DNA of 64,000 bases from Lepturacanthus savala (lineage: Eukaryota; Chordata; Actinopteri; Scombriformes; Trichiuridae). Shown here piece by piece: positions 1-13,237 of this stretch. The stretch's first letter is position 1. The number at the start of each line of letters is the position of its first letter. The stretch lies in NCBI GenBank assembly GCA_030544235.1, contig CM060470.1:29528098-29592097 (forward strand). The letters are read 5' to 3'. The notes under the pieces were generated by a model, which worked only from the letters and a program-made list of their open reading frames with translations, was not told where the DNA came from and did no database searches. The translations under genes and the position numbers were made by a program.

Positions 1-409
1 TGAAGATTCCTCACCTCCGGGGGGCTCCTATTTCAGAGTGATGGCTTTAGCACTTTAGAGTGAACTGTGTGAGATCTCTCTGGGTAGGGAAATGGCCCCA
101 TGGGCTTGTTGTTGCTGCTGTCTGCCTTCTATTTGCATGATATTTTTTCCCTATTCAGTCTTATCATCAGTGTGCTGTGAGGTGGGAGCGCTGGCTCCGT
201 CTCAGAGGTTGGACCCGGGCTTTATCGGCAGGTAATTCTCCCACTCTCACTAACTCATCTTGAATTATTTAAGTGTCATTTCCAGGACCGCAGCAGAGGG
301 AAAGAAGGAAAAAAACACAGACTGGAGTGTTGTTGATGTTATTTATTTATCTCATTGTATATATATCTATACATATATATGCATGTATGTGTGTGTGTGT
401 GTCTGTGTA
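1..409. other. Non-coding upstream flank
   Basis: No coding sequence is supported. The first 250 bases are balanced in composition and look unique. They contain an exact POU octamer, ATTTGCAT, at 131-138, which would be compatible with a regulatory element. This is inference from one short motif only. Confidence 0.4.
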
Positions 410-556
<147 letters not shown>

Positions 557-1327
557 TTTGACATTTTGAAATGCTGTGAAATTACACTACACACACTCCA
601 AAAAATCCTATAAAATAGAGGCCATGAACACAGAACAGAACAATTAACGAGTTGTTTATTATTATCTATTCTTTTTTTTATTTCTCTGTCGAGGTAAAAC
701 AATTATAATGAATTGTGATGAAACAAGCCTAAAACTGCACATGGGGGGGGGGGGTAAAAAAGAAATATCCAGATAGGCCAGTGAAAAGCAACGTGTCACG
801 TGAATTGCACTTAACTCCAGATAAGAACTTCCCACCTTAACTTATTCATATAATTCATAGGAATGTTTTTTTTTTTTAGAGGGGGGGGCAGTTTGGTGTC
901 ATGAGTCATAATGCTCCCGCAGGGAGTAAGTGGAGCGCTTCATTGCAGGAATGTTATCGAGGTGAATGACAAGCCTGCGACAGAAAGAGAGGGGCGCGCG
1001 CGCGTGTTGAGAGACGCTGCATGGCGGCAGGTTCCGGTCGTTGGTCCTTTTTTTTCCTTTTTTTTGGTGCGGATCACCTCCACCTTCCTTCTCGAGACAA
1101 AAAAAGAGCGATGCCCAGAGTTCTCCCGCCCCCAGTAATAAAACAACTAGAATCCTTGTTAACAGATTTTTGTTTTATATTTAAAAAAGTCAACATGCAG
1201 CTATCAAAGAGACGTCTTATAAATTACGCATCGCTTTTTTACTTCACCTTTTCAATAATTGACTTATTGTCATATTTAACGACAAACTTTAATTATTAAT
1301 CAAAAGTAGCCTGTTGTCATTGTTTTG

Positions 1328-1358
<31 letters not shown>

Positions 1359-1511
1359 AATAATATGATTATCCCTACATATAGAGGATCCCTGTCCAAA
1401 GAATAGGATAAACAGGAACATTTGACATTCATCCATATCCTAATTGAAACGCTCGACTTGCAGCCTAATTCGTCATTTATATAATTGTTAAATACAACCC
1501 TTCTCTATTTC

Positions 1512-1606
<95 letters not shown>

Positions 1607-2424
1607 ACATATATAATTATGTACAACGGCGTAAGGTGCGAGAACAAACCACTTAAACCTACAATTTACTCAACAAGGCCTGTAGATAACTGTAATTGCT
1701 TAGGCCTCAGTTGAATATTCGACAACCTAATTTCAGTTGTCGATTCGCTGCCCTTGGGAAAGTCCTTTGAAGTGAAAGTGAAAAGGGGGATTTCAGGAAA
1801 GTAATTAATTTCAACCAAAGCGCGATTAGAAACACTTCAGACCTCCTTGACGTGTGCGTATTTACGCACAAAATGCCACAATATCAGAAAATTAAAGAAG
1901 ACATCCTTCGCCTTTTTTTCTTGTCGTCTCTACTTCTTCACGCATGCTTTTTGCTTTTTTTTTCCAATGGCGATGTGACATCCATTTGGGGTCAAAAGGG
2001 AAGGGAAGATGGGTATAAGTCACCGGTGAGGACGAAAAGGTGAGAAAGTAAAAGTGACTCCGGCGGGGTCTGCTGGCTCTGATTATTATAGAAACAAAAA
2101 AAATGAAAATGAGAGGAATTAGTCGTTAAGAAGTTGTCACAAAAGGAGAACCACCGGATGGCACATGTCCACTCACCAAAATCTCACGAGAAGTCAACGA
2201 CTTCAATTGAGTGACTTAATTTAATTAGTTAATTAGTTAATTGGCACCAACAGGATTAAACCAGCAGGCTGACACTAACACAACAGGTCTCCACTCTGAG
2301 TTTAAACTCTGATACGGTAAATAAAGCTGCTCTATAACATAATAACGAGACACGTTTCTCCTCTTCAAACTCAGGGTGGGAAATACAAAAAAAGAAGAAA
2401 AAAATCCAGCAGTCTGTCTGTGCG
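557..2424. other. Intergenic DNA upstream of sox21
   Basis: No gene is supported. The stretch holds homopolymer runs, a short (TTA)n/(TAA)n tract near 1330-1365, the long (GT)n listed separately, and otherwise AT-rich DNA. It lies 0.6-2.5 kb upstream of sox21, so cis-regulatory sequence is plausible, but I see no decisive motif. Confidence 0.5.
1514..1603. repeat. (GT)n microsatellite
   Basis: About 45 uninterrupted TG units are directly visible. Confidence 0.97.
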
Positions 2425-2700
2425 CTTGAGCGCTACTGCGCATGCGCCGGAGCCACTTTCACTACCTGCCACACACACAACAAATCCGTATTTCACACGG
2501 GGCAACCGGGAGTTATCATCCACTCGCGTAAATGCAGCTGCTGAGTGGTGGTTGACAGTCTCCTGCCGACAAGACGCGAAAAAACAAGACGCACGCACGC
2601 TCTCTCTCACTCCTCTTCCCCCTCTCTCTCTCCCTCTCGTTCTCTCTCTCTCTCTCTTCTCGATTTCTAAAAGGCGTCGCCAGCGCTGATGGATGCCACC
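2425..2700 (+). promoter_or_regulatory. Probable sox21 promoter region with NRF1-type site
   Basis: A locally GC-richer, CpG-containing block lies 350-630 bp before the sox21 start codon. TGCGCATGCGC at 2437-2447 is an exact match to the core of the NRF1 palindrome, which is typical of CpG promoters without a TATA box. Pyrimidine-rich CT tracts follow at about 2600-2660, and no TATA box is evident. The transcription start is inferred to lie within or just after this block; its exact position cannot be read from the sequence. Confidence 0.45.
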
Positions 2701-2816
2701 ATGGAGCAGAAAACATAAAGTTGGGCTCGCGTAAAGAAAAGGACGCTGCTGCCACTTGTACTTTTTTCTCTCCAGAAGATAATCAGCGGTGGGATGAAGA
2801 ATTGAAAGTCTCAAAA

Positions 2817-3040
<224 letters not shown>

Positions 3041-3053
3041 AGTTTGTCTGAAC

Positions 3054-3821
3054 ATGTCTAAACCAATGGATCACGTCAAGCGGCCGATGAACGCGTTCAT
3101 GGTTTGGTCCAGGGCTCAGCGCAGGAAGATGGCCCAGGAGAACCCCAAGATGCACAACTCCGAGATCAGCAAGCGGCTCGGAGCGGAGTGGAAACTTCTC
3201 ACCGAGTCCGAGAAGCGGCCGTTCATCGACGAGGCGAAGCGGCTGCGCGCCATGCACATGAAGGAGCATCCCGACTACAAGTACCGGCCCCGGAGGAAGC
3301 CCAAGACCCTGATGAAGAAAGACAAGTTCTCCTTCCCGGTGCCCTATAACCTCGGGGAGCACGACGCGCTCAAGGTGAACGGGCTCGGGGCGCTCTCCGA
3401 ATCCATCATCGGGAACCCGGACAAGGCGGCGGCGGCGGCGGCGGCCGCGGCGGCCCGCGTCTTCTTCAACCCGTCCGTGTCCACGAACCCTTATTCCTTT
3501 TTCGACCTCGGGTCCAAGATGAGCGAGCTGTCGCCGCACTCGTTCCCCTACGCGTCCCCGCTGGGTTACCCGCCGGGAGGCGTCCCCGCGGCTTTCGCGA
3601 GCGCCGGTGGCGGCGGCGGCGGAGGAGGCGGTGTGGTGGGCGGCGGGACGCACGCGCACACCCACTCGCACCCGTCTCCGGGGAACCCGGGCTACATGAT
3701 CCCGTGTAACTGTACGGCGTGGCCCTCGGCGGGACTCCAGCCGCCGCTGGCCTACATCCTGCTGCCCGGGATGGGGAAGCCGCAGCTTGAACCGTATCCC
3801 GCATACGCTGCGGCGTTATGA
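3054..3821 (+). CDS. sox21: SOXB2 transcription factor Sox21
   Basis: A single uninterrupted 255-codon reading frame. The HMG box occupies residues 8-76 and begins VKRPMNAFMVWSRAQRRKMA, the SOXB signature; a basic PRRKPK tail follows. Then come the SOX21-type KKDKFSFPVPYNLG stretch (89-101), a ten-alanine run (125-134), RVFF, DLGSKMSE (151-158), a glycine run (185-193), a His-rich THAHTHSH segment, and the conserved C-terminus GYMIPCNCTAWPS...PPLAYILLPGMGKPQLEPYPAYAAAL. Sox21 is a nuclear HMG-box protein that binds ATTGTT-like sites in the minor groove. It generally represses targets that SOXB1 factors activate, promoting neuronal differentiation. The start at 3054 is chosen because MSKPMDHVKRP matches the family N-terminus. 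The frame stays open upstream only through the AT repeat, which encodes an artificial Ile/Tyr run. Teleosts have two copies (a and b); I cannot tell which this is. Confidence 0.97.
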   Translation: MSKPMDHVKRPMNAFMVWSRAQRRKMAQENPKMHNSEISKRLGAEWKLLTESEKRPFIDEAKRLRAMHMKEHPDYKYRPRRKPKTLMKKDKFSFPVPYNLGEHDALKVNGLGALSESIIGNPDKAAAAAAAAAARVFFNPSVSTNPYSFFDLGSKMSELSPHSFPYASPLGYPPGGVPAAFASAGGGGGGGGGVVGGGTHAHTHSHPSPGNPGYMIPCNCTAWPSAGLQPPLAYILLPGMGKPQLEPYPAYAAAL

Positions 3822-4945
3822 TGCCCCCCCACCCAACACCCCGACACCCCCCAGCACCGGCCTCCTCCCGCACACCCGTTTTTTGGACTGAAAAAAATGT
3901 GAAAACAAGAACAAACTAAAAAGAAGACGAAGAAGAAAAGAAAAAGAGAAGCTATCCATGCAAGAGTTTTATTATGCATGCACAAACTTGTACATGTGAT
4001 GAAGTGCTCGTCGTCTCAGATATCACATGTGTATGTATATTGATTAATGCCTTTATCTATAAGGTCGTGCTTATTTTAGAGAACTCTCTACTCTACTAGA
4101 ACTCAGCCTTCCTCTACAGGAGGGATCAGGACTGAGGATGGCAGCAGGTATCAGCAGTTTGTCAATATTTCCTTTTATTATTATTAATATTATTTTTTTT
4201 AAAGGTACCTTGTTCGATTTCAATATCTTTCCCCCTTTTTTCCTCCAAGCTGCACCTGTTTTTGACAAACCAACCTGTTGGATCATCAATCACTAGCAGC
4301 AGATCTCATCATAATTCTGTTTTATGGCTAACGGGGAGGGGGGCGTCTAATTCATGGATGATGGTCACAGCGGTTTCCCCCTTTTTTCTGTGAATGACTG
4401 TAAATGTGTACAGAGGAAAATGACTTAGTTTATTTGCCGTTCTAGGCTTAGTGTTTGAGATGTAGGGGCCAGAGAAGCTACGTGTTTCACTTAGAAACCC
4501 GCTGTATATTTTGAGTTTTTAAACGGTTTTTTATATAGATGTCTGTAATATTTATTGTTTTAGTGGAATCTATGGTGACCCTGCAGGCATTTTTTAAAGG
4601 ACTAGTTCTGTAATATTTGCACATGAAACGTACAGGATGTAATTTATTTTTTTTTAAGGTGATATTCAATTTCAAGTGCAAACATTTTTCGGGTTTTTGA
4701 TTCAATTCAATAGATTCGATTTTTTTCTTCTTTCAACAGTACAAAAAAAATCCAATTTAAAGTTTTGATCATTTCTTGATATGTCTCACACCACTCCCCC
4801 CTCCCATATTTCTCACGTGCAGCAGGACAACAAAAATGTTTTTTTTAATGACTCATGGAATTTGTAAGATTTTTTTTTTTACCTTCAGTCTGTTCACTTG
4901 TTGAGCGAAAAAAGAAGCAGAATAAAACGTATTCGAATTAAAAGG
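3822..4945 (+). other. sox21 3' UTR with polyadenylation signal
   Basis: AT-rich non-coding DNA follows the TGA stop. The canonical hexamer AATAAA occurs at 4921-4926, about 1.1 kb after the stop, with A/G-rich sequence beyond it. That makes it the best candidate for the transcript end. No other gene is seen in this stretch. Confidence 0.55.
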
Positions 4946-5499
4946 AGGAAAAAAGGAAAACAGGGGGATGTCGGGCTGTAGTTCTTGATGAGATGAACAA
5001 GATTGTTATCCTTTTCTTTCCTGTTTCTGCTCCTCATCCAGGTGAAGTGTAAGGTATCCTCCAAAGGCCGCTTTTGTCCGCGCTTTCAATGGCTTTTTTA
5101 CCGAAGGGAGAGAAATCTAAATCAAACCATTGTAATCACAAGCCAAAAGCTTTTATTTATCACAATTTTAATCGTGAATAGGAAGGAAGATAAAAGTGTG
5201 TGGTTCTCTGAGCTCTCTTTTCCCAGGATAAAAAAAAACACACACACAAGAACAAGCTCTTCTTTGATGAGCTGTGCGCGCGCGTGTGTATGTATGTGTG
5301 CGCGTTCTCGGCCTAAAAAGGACTAAAAAGACAAAAGGAAATTAAATTGAACGGGACTCCCCTCTGAGAAAAATCACCTGTCCTTTGCGCGTGTACGCTG
5401 GTGCTGTGACGTGACGTGCGCCGATGCGCGCGTGCGCACGTAGCCAAAGGTGTGTGTGCGTGTGTGTTCCTGTTAGATCTTTAACGTCGTATAATGTGC

Positions 5500-5655
5500 G
5501 TTATTTAAATCATAAAAAACTTGCCCCTCCTAGATTACACCGGGAGATTAATTCATAAGGATTGGAGCGATTATGCAAAACTAATTTGGACAGTCCAGGG
5601 ATAATTATCTCCGTCACGGTTAATTAAACCCTTTGAGCGCTCTGTTCTCCATTGT
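5500..5655. promoter_or_regulatory. Candidate conserved non-coding element
   Basis: A non-repetitive block containing several homeodomain-type cores (ATTAAT, CTAATTT, GATAATTATC, TTAATTAA) between low-complexity flanks. SOX21 is known to be surrounded by deeply conserved non-coding elements, and this block has that character. Conservation itself cannot be tested here. Confidence 0.25.
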
Positions 5656-5789
5656 GACCCCCCCCCCCAAACCCCCACCCACCACCCCACATCACTTCCC
5701 TCCACTTCCTTCTTGGCCCCGATTAAAACAAAAAAAAGAAGAAAAAAAAGAAAGAAAAAAATAACGCGCAAAAGTGACCTTGTGTGTTT

Positions 5790-5925
5790 TATTTTACAGT
5801 CTGTTAAAAGGGAAACAAATCTGTTGTCAGAACTGGTGGCATTTGCACTTCATGTTCAGCTGATTGAAGGTGACAGCTACAATAATGTGTCCTCTGGGAA
5901 TCTGACACCAGGCCTGTATGCGTTT
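5790..5925. promoter_or_regulatory. Candidate conserved non-coding element
   Basis: An isolated block of balanced composition, flanked by A-rich and T-rich tracts. It contains TTTGCACTTCA and CAGCTGATTGAAGGTGACAG. The in-frame translation resembles no protein I recognise, so regulatory sequence is the more likely reading. Confidence 0.22.
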
Positions 5926-8613
5926 TTGTTTTATTTTGTTTTATTTTATTATTTTTTTAATTCCATTTGTTTTATTCAAATTGTATTTTTTATTTGTTGC
6001 GCCAGGAAAATTTAAAAAAATATATTTGAATAATGTGTAATAAAATGAACAAATTGTCACATCTGAAGTTTTTTTTAATTAATGAATGCATTCATTTATT
6101 TTTTGTGGAGATTCTTTCTGATCACAATGCAGACAGAAGGTCGAGAAGTCTGTGAAAAGGAACCTGCATCAGCGACTTCACTGGCCATTTCTTTCTCTTT
6201 CTTTTGGCCTTTTTTATTATTTTTTTCTCGGGGAGGAGGGGTGGGGGGCCTAAAGAACTTTTCTTTTTTCTTTTTTTTTCTTTCCTCCTCCAACTCTGGG
6301 AGCGTTTAGACGGTCGAGGAGGTTTTGTCTGGGAACAAAAACGTGGGTTGGGAGGTTTTGTGAGAGTGTTGTTTGTTGAAGTGGAGCTCAGAAAGAGCGG
6401 CTGCTTTTCCTCATTGTGATGAAAGCAATCAGTGGTATTTGGAAAACTGTTAGCATTGTGCACTTCTTCTGTGTCCATTGTGGAGGATTTCTTTTCACAA
6501 GGTTTTTTTTTCTCTCTTTTTTTTCACCCGATCCAGCTGGCCGGAGTGAATAGCACTGCAATGTGTACACGCTTTGTCCCTCCGAGCCCTTCAAGTAGCC
6601 CACAGTGAATAGAGTGAGTTGACACTGCATGACAGTGAAACAACATAATAAAAAATACATGAGCGCATGAATAGGAGCAGGCGCATAAATAAATAAAATG
6701 GGTGGCCAAAACTGGATAAACTGAATGACAAAACGGTGAAAGGGGAACAAAAAGATATTTAACACGCCAGATTAGCATTAGAATGCCATCTACAAGCCAG
6801 AACAATTGATGAATAGGTTTACCGGCCAAGAAAGAAATGGACTAAATGCCTTTTGAATAGATAGCCTGTGTTTTTTTTTTCTCCTCTGTCTAAGACAGGC
6901 CACTGAATGGGAAAGGTGGAGATGCAACTATGGAGATAAGTGGGAGAAAACTTTTTTTTTTCTTCCAATAAAATGCTTTTCAGTCTTGATTCCTGAGATC
7001 CTCAGTTGTAAGGGCAACACTGATCTGCTTCCCACTTATCATTCGAAAAATGTATAATAGCAGTCATGTAGAATTCTCCAGAAAAAATAGGCTCTCTTAA
7101 CTGAGGCCTGTGGGAACCTTCAATATGAGATAATTGACATTATTGTATATTGGGCCACTAATCTAAATATTCTCACCATAACACAATAACCAGAACTGAA
7201 TAGATGATGGGTGAGAATAGAAAAAAAAAACATCTGTCCTGATGTGGGAGCGTTTCACATAAACACTGAATAAACTTCTGGTAAAATGACTTCATTTGAT
7301 TAAACAGACTAATTCAAACTCACTGCAGCAACAACAGTCGTGTCATTTACAGAAGCTTTTTCTCGCTATTAAGAGTGTTTAGTATGACTCAAATAATCTG
7401 TTTATTCCATTCAGTGACACTGTTCACATGAGATAAAGTCTGCTCCTCCTCCAAAAAAACAGCCTCTTTATTACCAGACTTTATGTTGTAATATTTTAAT
7501 ATTTTCTTTCTTTTTTTATTCAAAACAAACAGGCAAGTAAATTTCTGAGATCATAACAATGCTGTCAAAAGTGTTTTTCTTTTTTCCCTTTAAATTAAAG
7601 TTCTGGGAAAAATGTTTTAAATTCAAAGCAATTATTCACAAGCTAATTCAAGTGTATTATAATAATATAGATAAACAAGGGCTGAAAATGAGCAGTTTAA
7701 TCAATATTTTAATAAGAAATTTTAAATCAGCTCCTTTAACGATATTTCTCTCTCTATGTATATATACATATATATATTCTATAATATTGGCAGCTGATAC
7801 AAAGGTTTCTATACGATTTAAAGCCATGGCTGCCTCATGTTTTTATAACCCCCCCCCCCGCTGATGCCCTGATATCATTATGTTTTAGTGTTAAACCCTT
7901 TATGTGCCTGTAAGACATTTGTAGAAGTGAGATTAGGCAAATTAACATACATATGTATCACTGGTTCAACCATGTTGACCTTAGAGGGATCTACAATAGT
8001 TTCCTCATCCTTAATTCGCCCAGGGCCGCCCCGCCAGCATGTGGATTATCACCTGGCTTCAATGGCTTGAGATGGATCGTTTTGCTCTTTTTTTTTCTCA
8101 CCCCAACATGAATAATACATCAAATATCATCTCTTTGAGGATATTTCTTCTTATTTGTTTGCAGGAAGTCTGCCTCCTTGCTCACCTGGTCGCACAGCCG
8201 GCTGCTGGCTCCTCTGTTCAGAAACCTCAAAGAGTTCGATCACTTGACTTCTCCATCTCATTTTAGGCAAATCAAAGTGTGAAAAGTCTCTCCTGAAGCA
8301 ATATCTCCATCATCGGGGTCGGGTCAAGAATGTTTATGAAGGCGTGTGTGTGTGTGTGTGTGAGTGTGTGCCATATTACCTGTAATCTCCGGAGTGTGAA
8401 CCGCTGTATTTCTCTGCGTCTCTGTGCTCCCAGGAGGGGGAAAAAATGCCAAAATTATCTTGCATTGCACCTTTTTCGCCGCAACACCTTGACGTGGCGA
8501 ATCAAAGCCTCAAAAACCGTGCACATGTCACTGTGCCCAAGGTCACCAAGAGAAATGAGAAATGTGTGTGTACTGTAGTACAGTCCAAGTCTTAAGTCTA
8601 CTTTTAAGAAGTA

Positions 8614-9627
8614 GGGTGATATCAGGTAAATTGGGCCACTTTTTGGGAAATCACTTGGGACAATAACACAATACCAAATATACCTTTTCCATATATATTT
8701 ATGATTAATAATTATTGTTTCTTATCATTTTGTGTGAGAAATATATGATAAAAATATTATTATTTAGGTCCTACAAATCTTCAATCACCATCTTTTTTGC
8801 AAGAGCGGTTTCAGGAAAAATGGGGCAGTCAAATGTTAACAGGAAATTCTAAATTAATTCATCATCAGTTTTAATGTTAAAATGCAATTATTTAGAAGCA
8901 CATAACTTTTAAAATGCATTAAACAAACTCATTTTGCTGATATTAAACAAGAACAGATCAGTTATGTGTTGTACACACACACTAACACACCTATGTATAC
9001 AAGCTAAGCTAGCACTACACAAAGCTAGCAGCCAGTCATGTAACAAGCTAAGTTACACAAACAGAGAAAGTAGTGACTACTTGGAGTTGAACTAATTTCA
9101 CATGACAATCAACATATTTTACATGTTTTAGTTGAACTAAATCTCATACACGTGTGTTTGTGAGTGACACACAGGGTTAGGCCCATTTTATCTGAAACCA
9201 TGTGGCCCATTTTAGCTTAGGGGGTTAAGATAAATGGGGCCACCAAGATAAACATCACTTTTCCAAAAAATATGTTAATATATCAAACTAACAGCATTAT
9301 TTCTGATGGATGCCATCAAGACATATTATGCATAGTGTTTTTATTAGCATATTTGTTTTTTTTAATATAGATTTTTATCGTCCATATAATAGTTTAGTTA
9401 GATTTGTCATGCCAAGCTACTTACCATGTACATTTGTGTTTCATTCTAAATTTGAAGTATTGTCCATAATAGTATAGAAAACTATAAACTAATCAAATCA
9501 CCTGTTTCTTGTCAAGCACAGTTATGTCAACAGTTTGAAATACTTTGTAGTCATTGGCTAATGTCCAGAGGGGCATTAGCCAATGCCCCCCAAACCTTTA
9601 AATGGCGCATTTTACCTGATATCACCC
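8614..9627 (+). mobile_element. TA-flanked miniature DNA transposon, family A (longest copy)
   Basis: A 1014-bp element begins GGGTGATATCAGGTAAATTG and ends with the inverted sequence TTTTACCTGATATCACCC. A TA target duplication flanks it at 8612-8613 and 9628-9629. TA duplication and terminal inverted repeats fit the Tc1/mariner class. No transposase frame is present, so the copy is non-autonomous. The outer about 120 bp at each end recur in other copies at 15246, 23682, 29644 and 38400. Confidence 0.85.
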
Positions 9628-9629
9628 TA

Positions 9630-11509
9630 CATGTTTTTTAAATAGTACATAATGCAATAAGTTGAAGGACCCCTGCTGGAGTTCAGATGGGAATAACTGA
9701 ATTAGGTTTGGGGGGCGGGTTAGTTAAGGGTGGGAGGGTGATGTGTTTTAGGGGAGTTGAGCGAATCATGACTTTTTCAGGTGAGACCAGTCAACTACAC
9801 CCACAGAATGTTTGTGATTAAGGTACATTAGCATCATAACCCTGTTTTTACCACAACATGTTAATATACAACTGAAGGATTTCATTCATCTTTACATGCT
9901 GAAAACAAATCTGAGAAAAAAGAGAAAAAAACACATACTGTAGTTTCATCAGCTGTAGCTGAACTACTTCTCAGAATATTATGATCATTTATTTTGGACA
10001 TGACATGTTTCAGGCCTTGCCTACAGAAAATGATAGTTTAGTTCTCTCTGATTCTCTGAAACACCAAAACTGTGAAACTGTGAATGATTTTTTTGACAAA
10101 CAGGAACACATAATTCTTTATGCAACTATTTTGTTATTCAGTGTTGTACAAGGGCTTTTTGCTAATTGCAAGAAAAAAAGAGCTACCACTAAAATGCAAA
10201 AATAGGCCATCTTATCAGGGGGAAACATCTTTATCTGTATTTAGTACAGTTACTCCAATATTGAGTACATTTATCTTATTCCATACATAGATAGATAGAT
10301 TTACCCATTCCTATTTTTCTAAGAATTTGACATAAAATGTCAGAATTTTTAGATAAAAATGGTATAATAACAGATAAAAAGACAACATTATGAATAACAA
10401 GTCAAAAAATGTAGTCTTATTTTAAGGAATCAAGACTAAATTGACCAAAATCAAGCAAACTTAAAAAAAATAAATAAATAAATCTCTTAAAGGAATAAAA
10501 TATTCCAAAATGATTCTACTCAATAATTAGCTAATTGTACCAAAAATAGATATTTTCACTTGTTTGCTTTTCACACTTTTTATGACTTTTTAATGTCAGT
10601 AAAACACAAGGCTGAACATCAGATTGTTAATGTCTATATAAACCAAGCTGAGGGTGCCTGCTGTATATGAATGGGGGTTTAAAACAGAGAGAAATGAGAA
10701 GAGTGAGAAACAGACTCCAGAGCTCCCACTGCTGTTTGAAGGAGCTCACTGCACTAACAGCTTCACATTCATACTTCAATTAAAAGGTGGAGCATTATTT
10801 TACATATCTTGTTCAGACATTACATACAAATTCAATTTGAAAGTTGCATATAAACACAAATATGTTAACTTGAAGATGAGGGGAGACAAATGGCACAATT
10901 TCATTTATTCCCCCACAAGATTAGACTTTTTCAAAAGGTCCTATAGTTGCTAGGTAGCCACTGAAACCATCAAGTTAATAACACAAAAAGAGGAGACAGG
11001 GTTGACTATGAATCCATCAATAAATTAGAAAAATGTCCATGTGCAGCCATAAAAAAAATAAAAATGTTCTTTAAACTGACATTTTTTGTTCCATTTCCAA
11101 ATGACCGCTGGCAGAGATTGCTGGCTCTGGTATTAATTCTCAGGTTTTCAAGAAGGAAAATATATATATATCTATCATAAGTAGAAATAATGAAGTTGAA
11201 GAGCTGATGCCCCAAGGAGAAGTCACAAAGAATTCTATCTTTCTATAACACAGGACACAGGCAGAAGATAAGTACCTGTCAGTTGGCATATAGTCCCTGC
11301 TACATGTGCCTATCAATGAAAGAGATTATTTTCCCCAGTTATTACAACAAAGATCTGGGGGGCTGTAAGATTGCACCTTTAATGAGAAGGAATGATTTCC
11401 TCCTGCACACTCACAACCACACTTGAAGTGAATGAGCTGTAATGCTGTCAATTTTCCCTCTCCCGCTTTTTTTTACAGGAACTTATTAAAATGAAATGAA
11501 ATGCCAGGA
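9630..11509. other. Intergenic DNA, no gene seen
   Basis: AT-rich DNA with short low-complexity tracts (GATA at about 10287-10300, TAAA at about 10470). Open frames are short and unlike known proteins. I see nothing specific. Confidence 0.4.
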
Positions 11510-11513
11510 TTAA

Positions 11514-12244
<731 letters not shown>

Positions 12245-12248
12245 TTAA

Positions 12249-13236
12249 TTCACAGAGATTATTTACTACTTCTTTTTTTTAAAAAATGGATTTATGGTGT
12301 GCAGAACTTGATTTGGGCTTCACACTGTGTTGTAACGTTGTGTTTTTTAGTAGTCAAATTCTGCAGACTTGTATTTACAAAACAGACGGCTGCCAAATGA
12401 ATGCCTCTGGATTTTGCCTCTGTATCAGTGGGGAATGGCTTGTCATTCTCCATGCAGTATTTTCTTTCTCATTTAGTGCGACATACTCCACACTGTACGA
12501 AGAGGACATAGCTCAATAGCTGCTCATATTATTGATTTGTAAGGTGTTAGACTCCGTGCTGGTTTCATAATGCTGACACTGTTCTCACGTCTGTAGCTGT
12601 TTCTCTTTTTTTCCCCCTCCACACAAAGGTTTACAACCACGGTGTAAATGCACTGGAACAGCCATATACGTAGATGCCTTAGTGATGACAATAGAAGAGC
12701 ATGTACCAAAGCGGTGATTCTTTATCATATTTAGTGGAAAATCCAACACATGCAAAACATGTCTTTAATCTCAAAAAACATGGCCGGCTCATGAAATGCG
12801 GCATTAGTTATACTGATGAACAAGCATGACTTCATACCTTAATTGGGAAGCAATGTGAGGGTCCTCAGAACAAATCTATTATAAATGGTCCTAGCAGACA
12901 TCACATGCAGGGGTCCTTCAGACGTTCCATACGCTTCAGACACATCATCATAGTATTGTATTGCGGAAAATCTCCATGTTATATGTTACCACAAAGAGTT
13001 CCAATTTGTAGGTAATGGCTTTTAAAACTAGTGCTTGTTTGCTTATGTTATGTTTTTTTTGCTTGTGTGTGGGAAGGAGATGGATCTGGAGGAACATGTG
13101 AAAACAGGGAAAGCAATCAGAAGATTGGCCTTCGCTCTCTCAATGTAATGTGAACAAAAATGCTCCAAGGCAGCTGCTGAAGTAGCTCAGACAGAAACAT
13201 GTGTCCCCATTTACTGAGTAAGGCCCCCTAAATATT
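12249..13236. other. Intergenic DNA, no gene seen
   Basis: Balanced to AT-rich unique-looking sequence. I find no recognised coding exon or element. Confidence 0.4.
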
Positions 13237-13237
13237 C

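Larger units (their letters stand above)
4946..8611. other. Intergenic DNA with possible conserved blocks
   Basis: No gene is supported. Long A/T homopolymer tracts at about 5730-5760, 6200-6290 and 6505-6525 give rise to false open frames. Two blocks, listed separately, have the composition of conserved regulatory DNA. A CpG/GT alternating tract lies at about 5270-5460. Confidence 0.4.
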
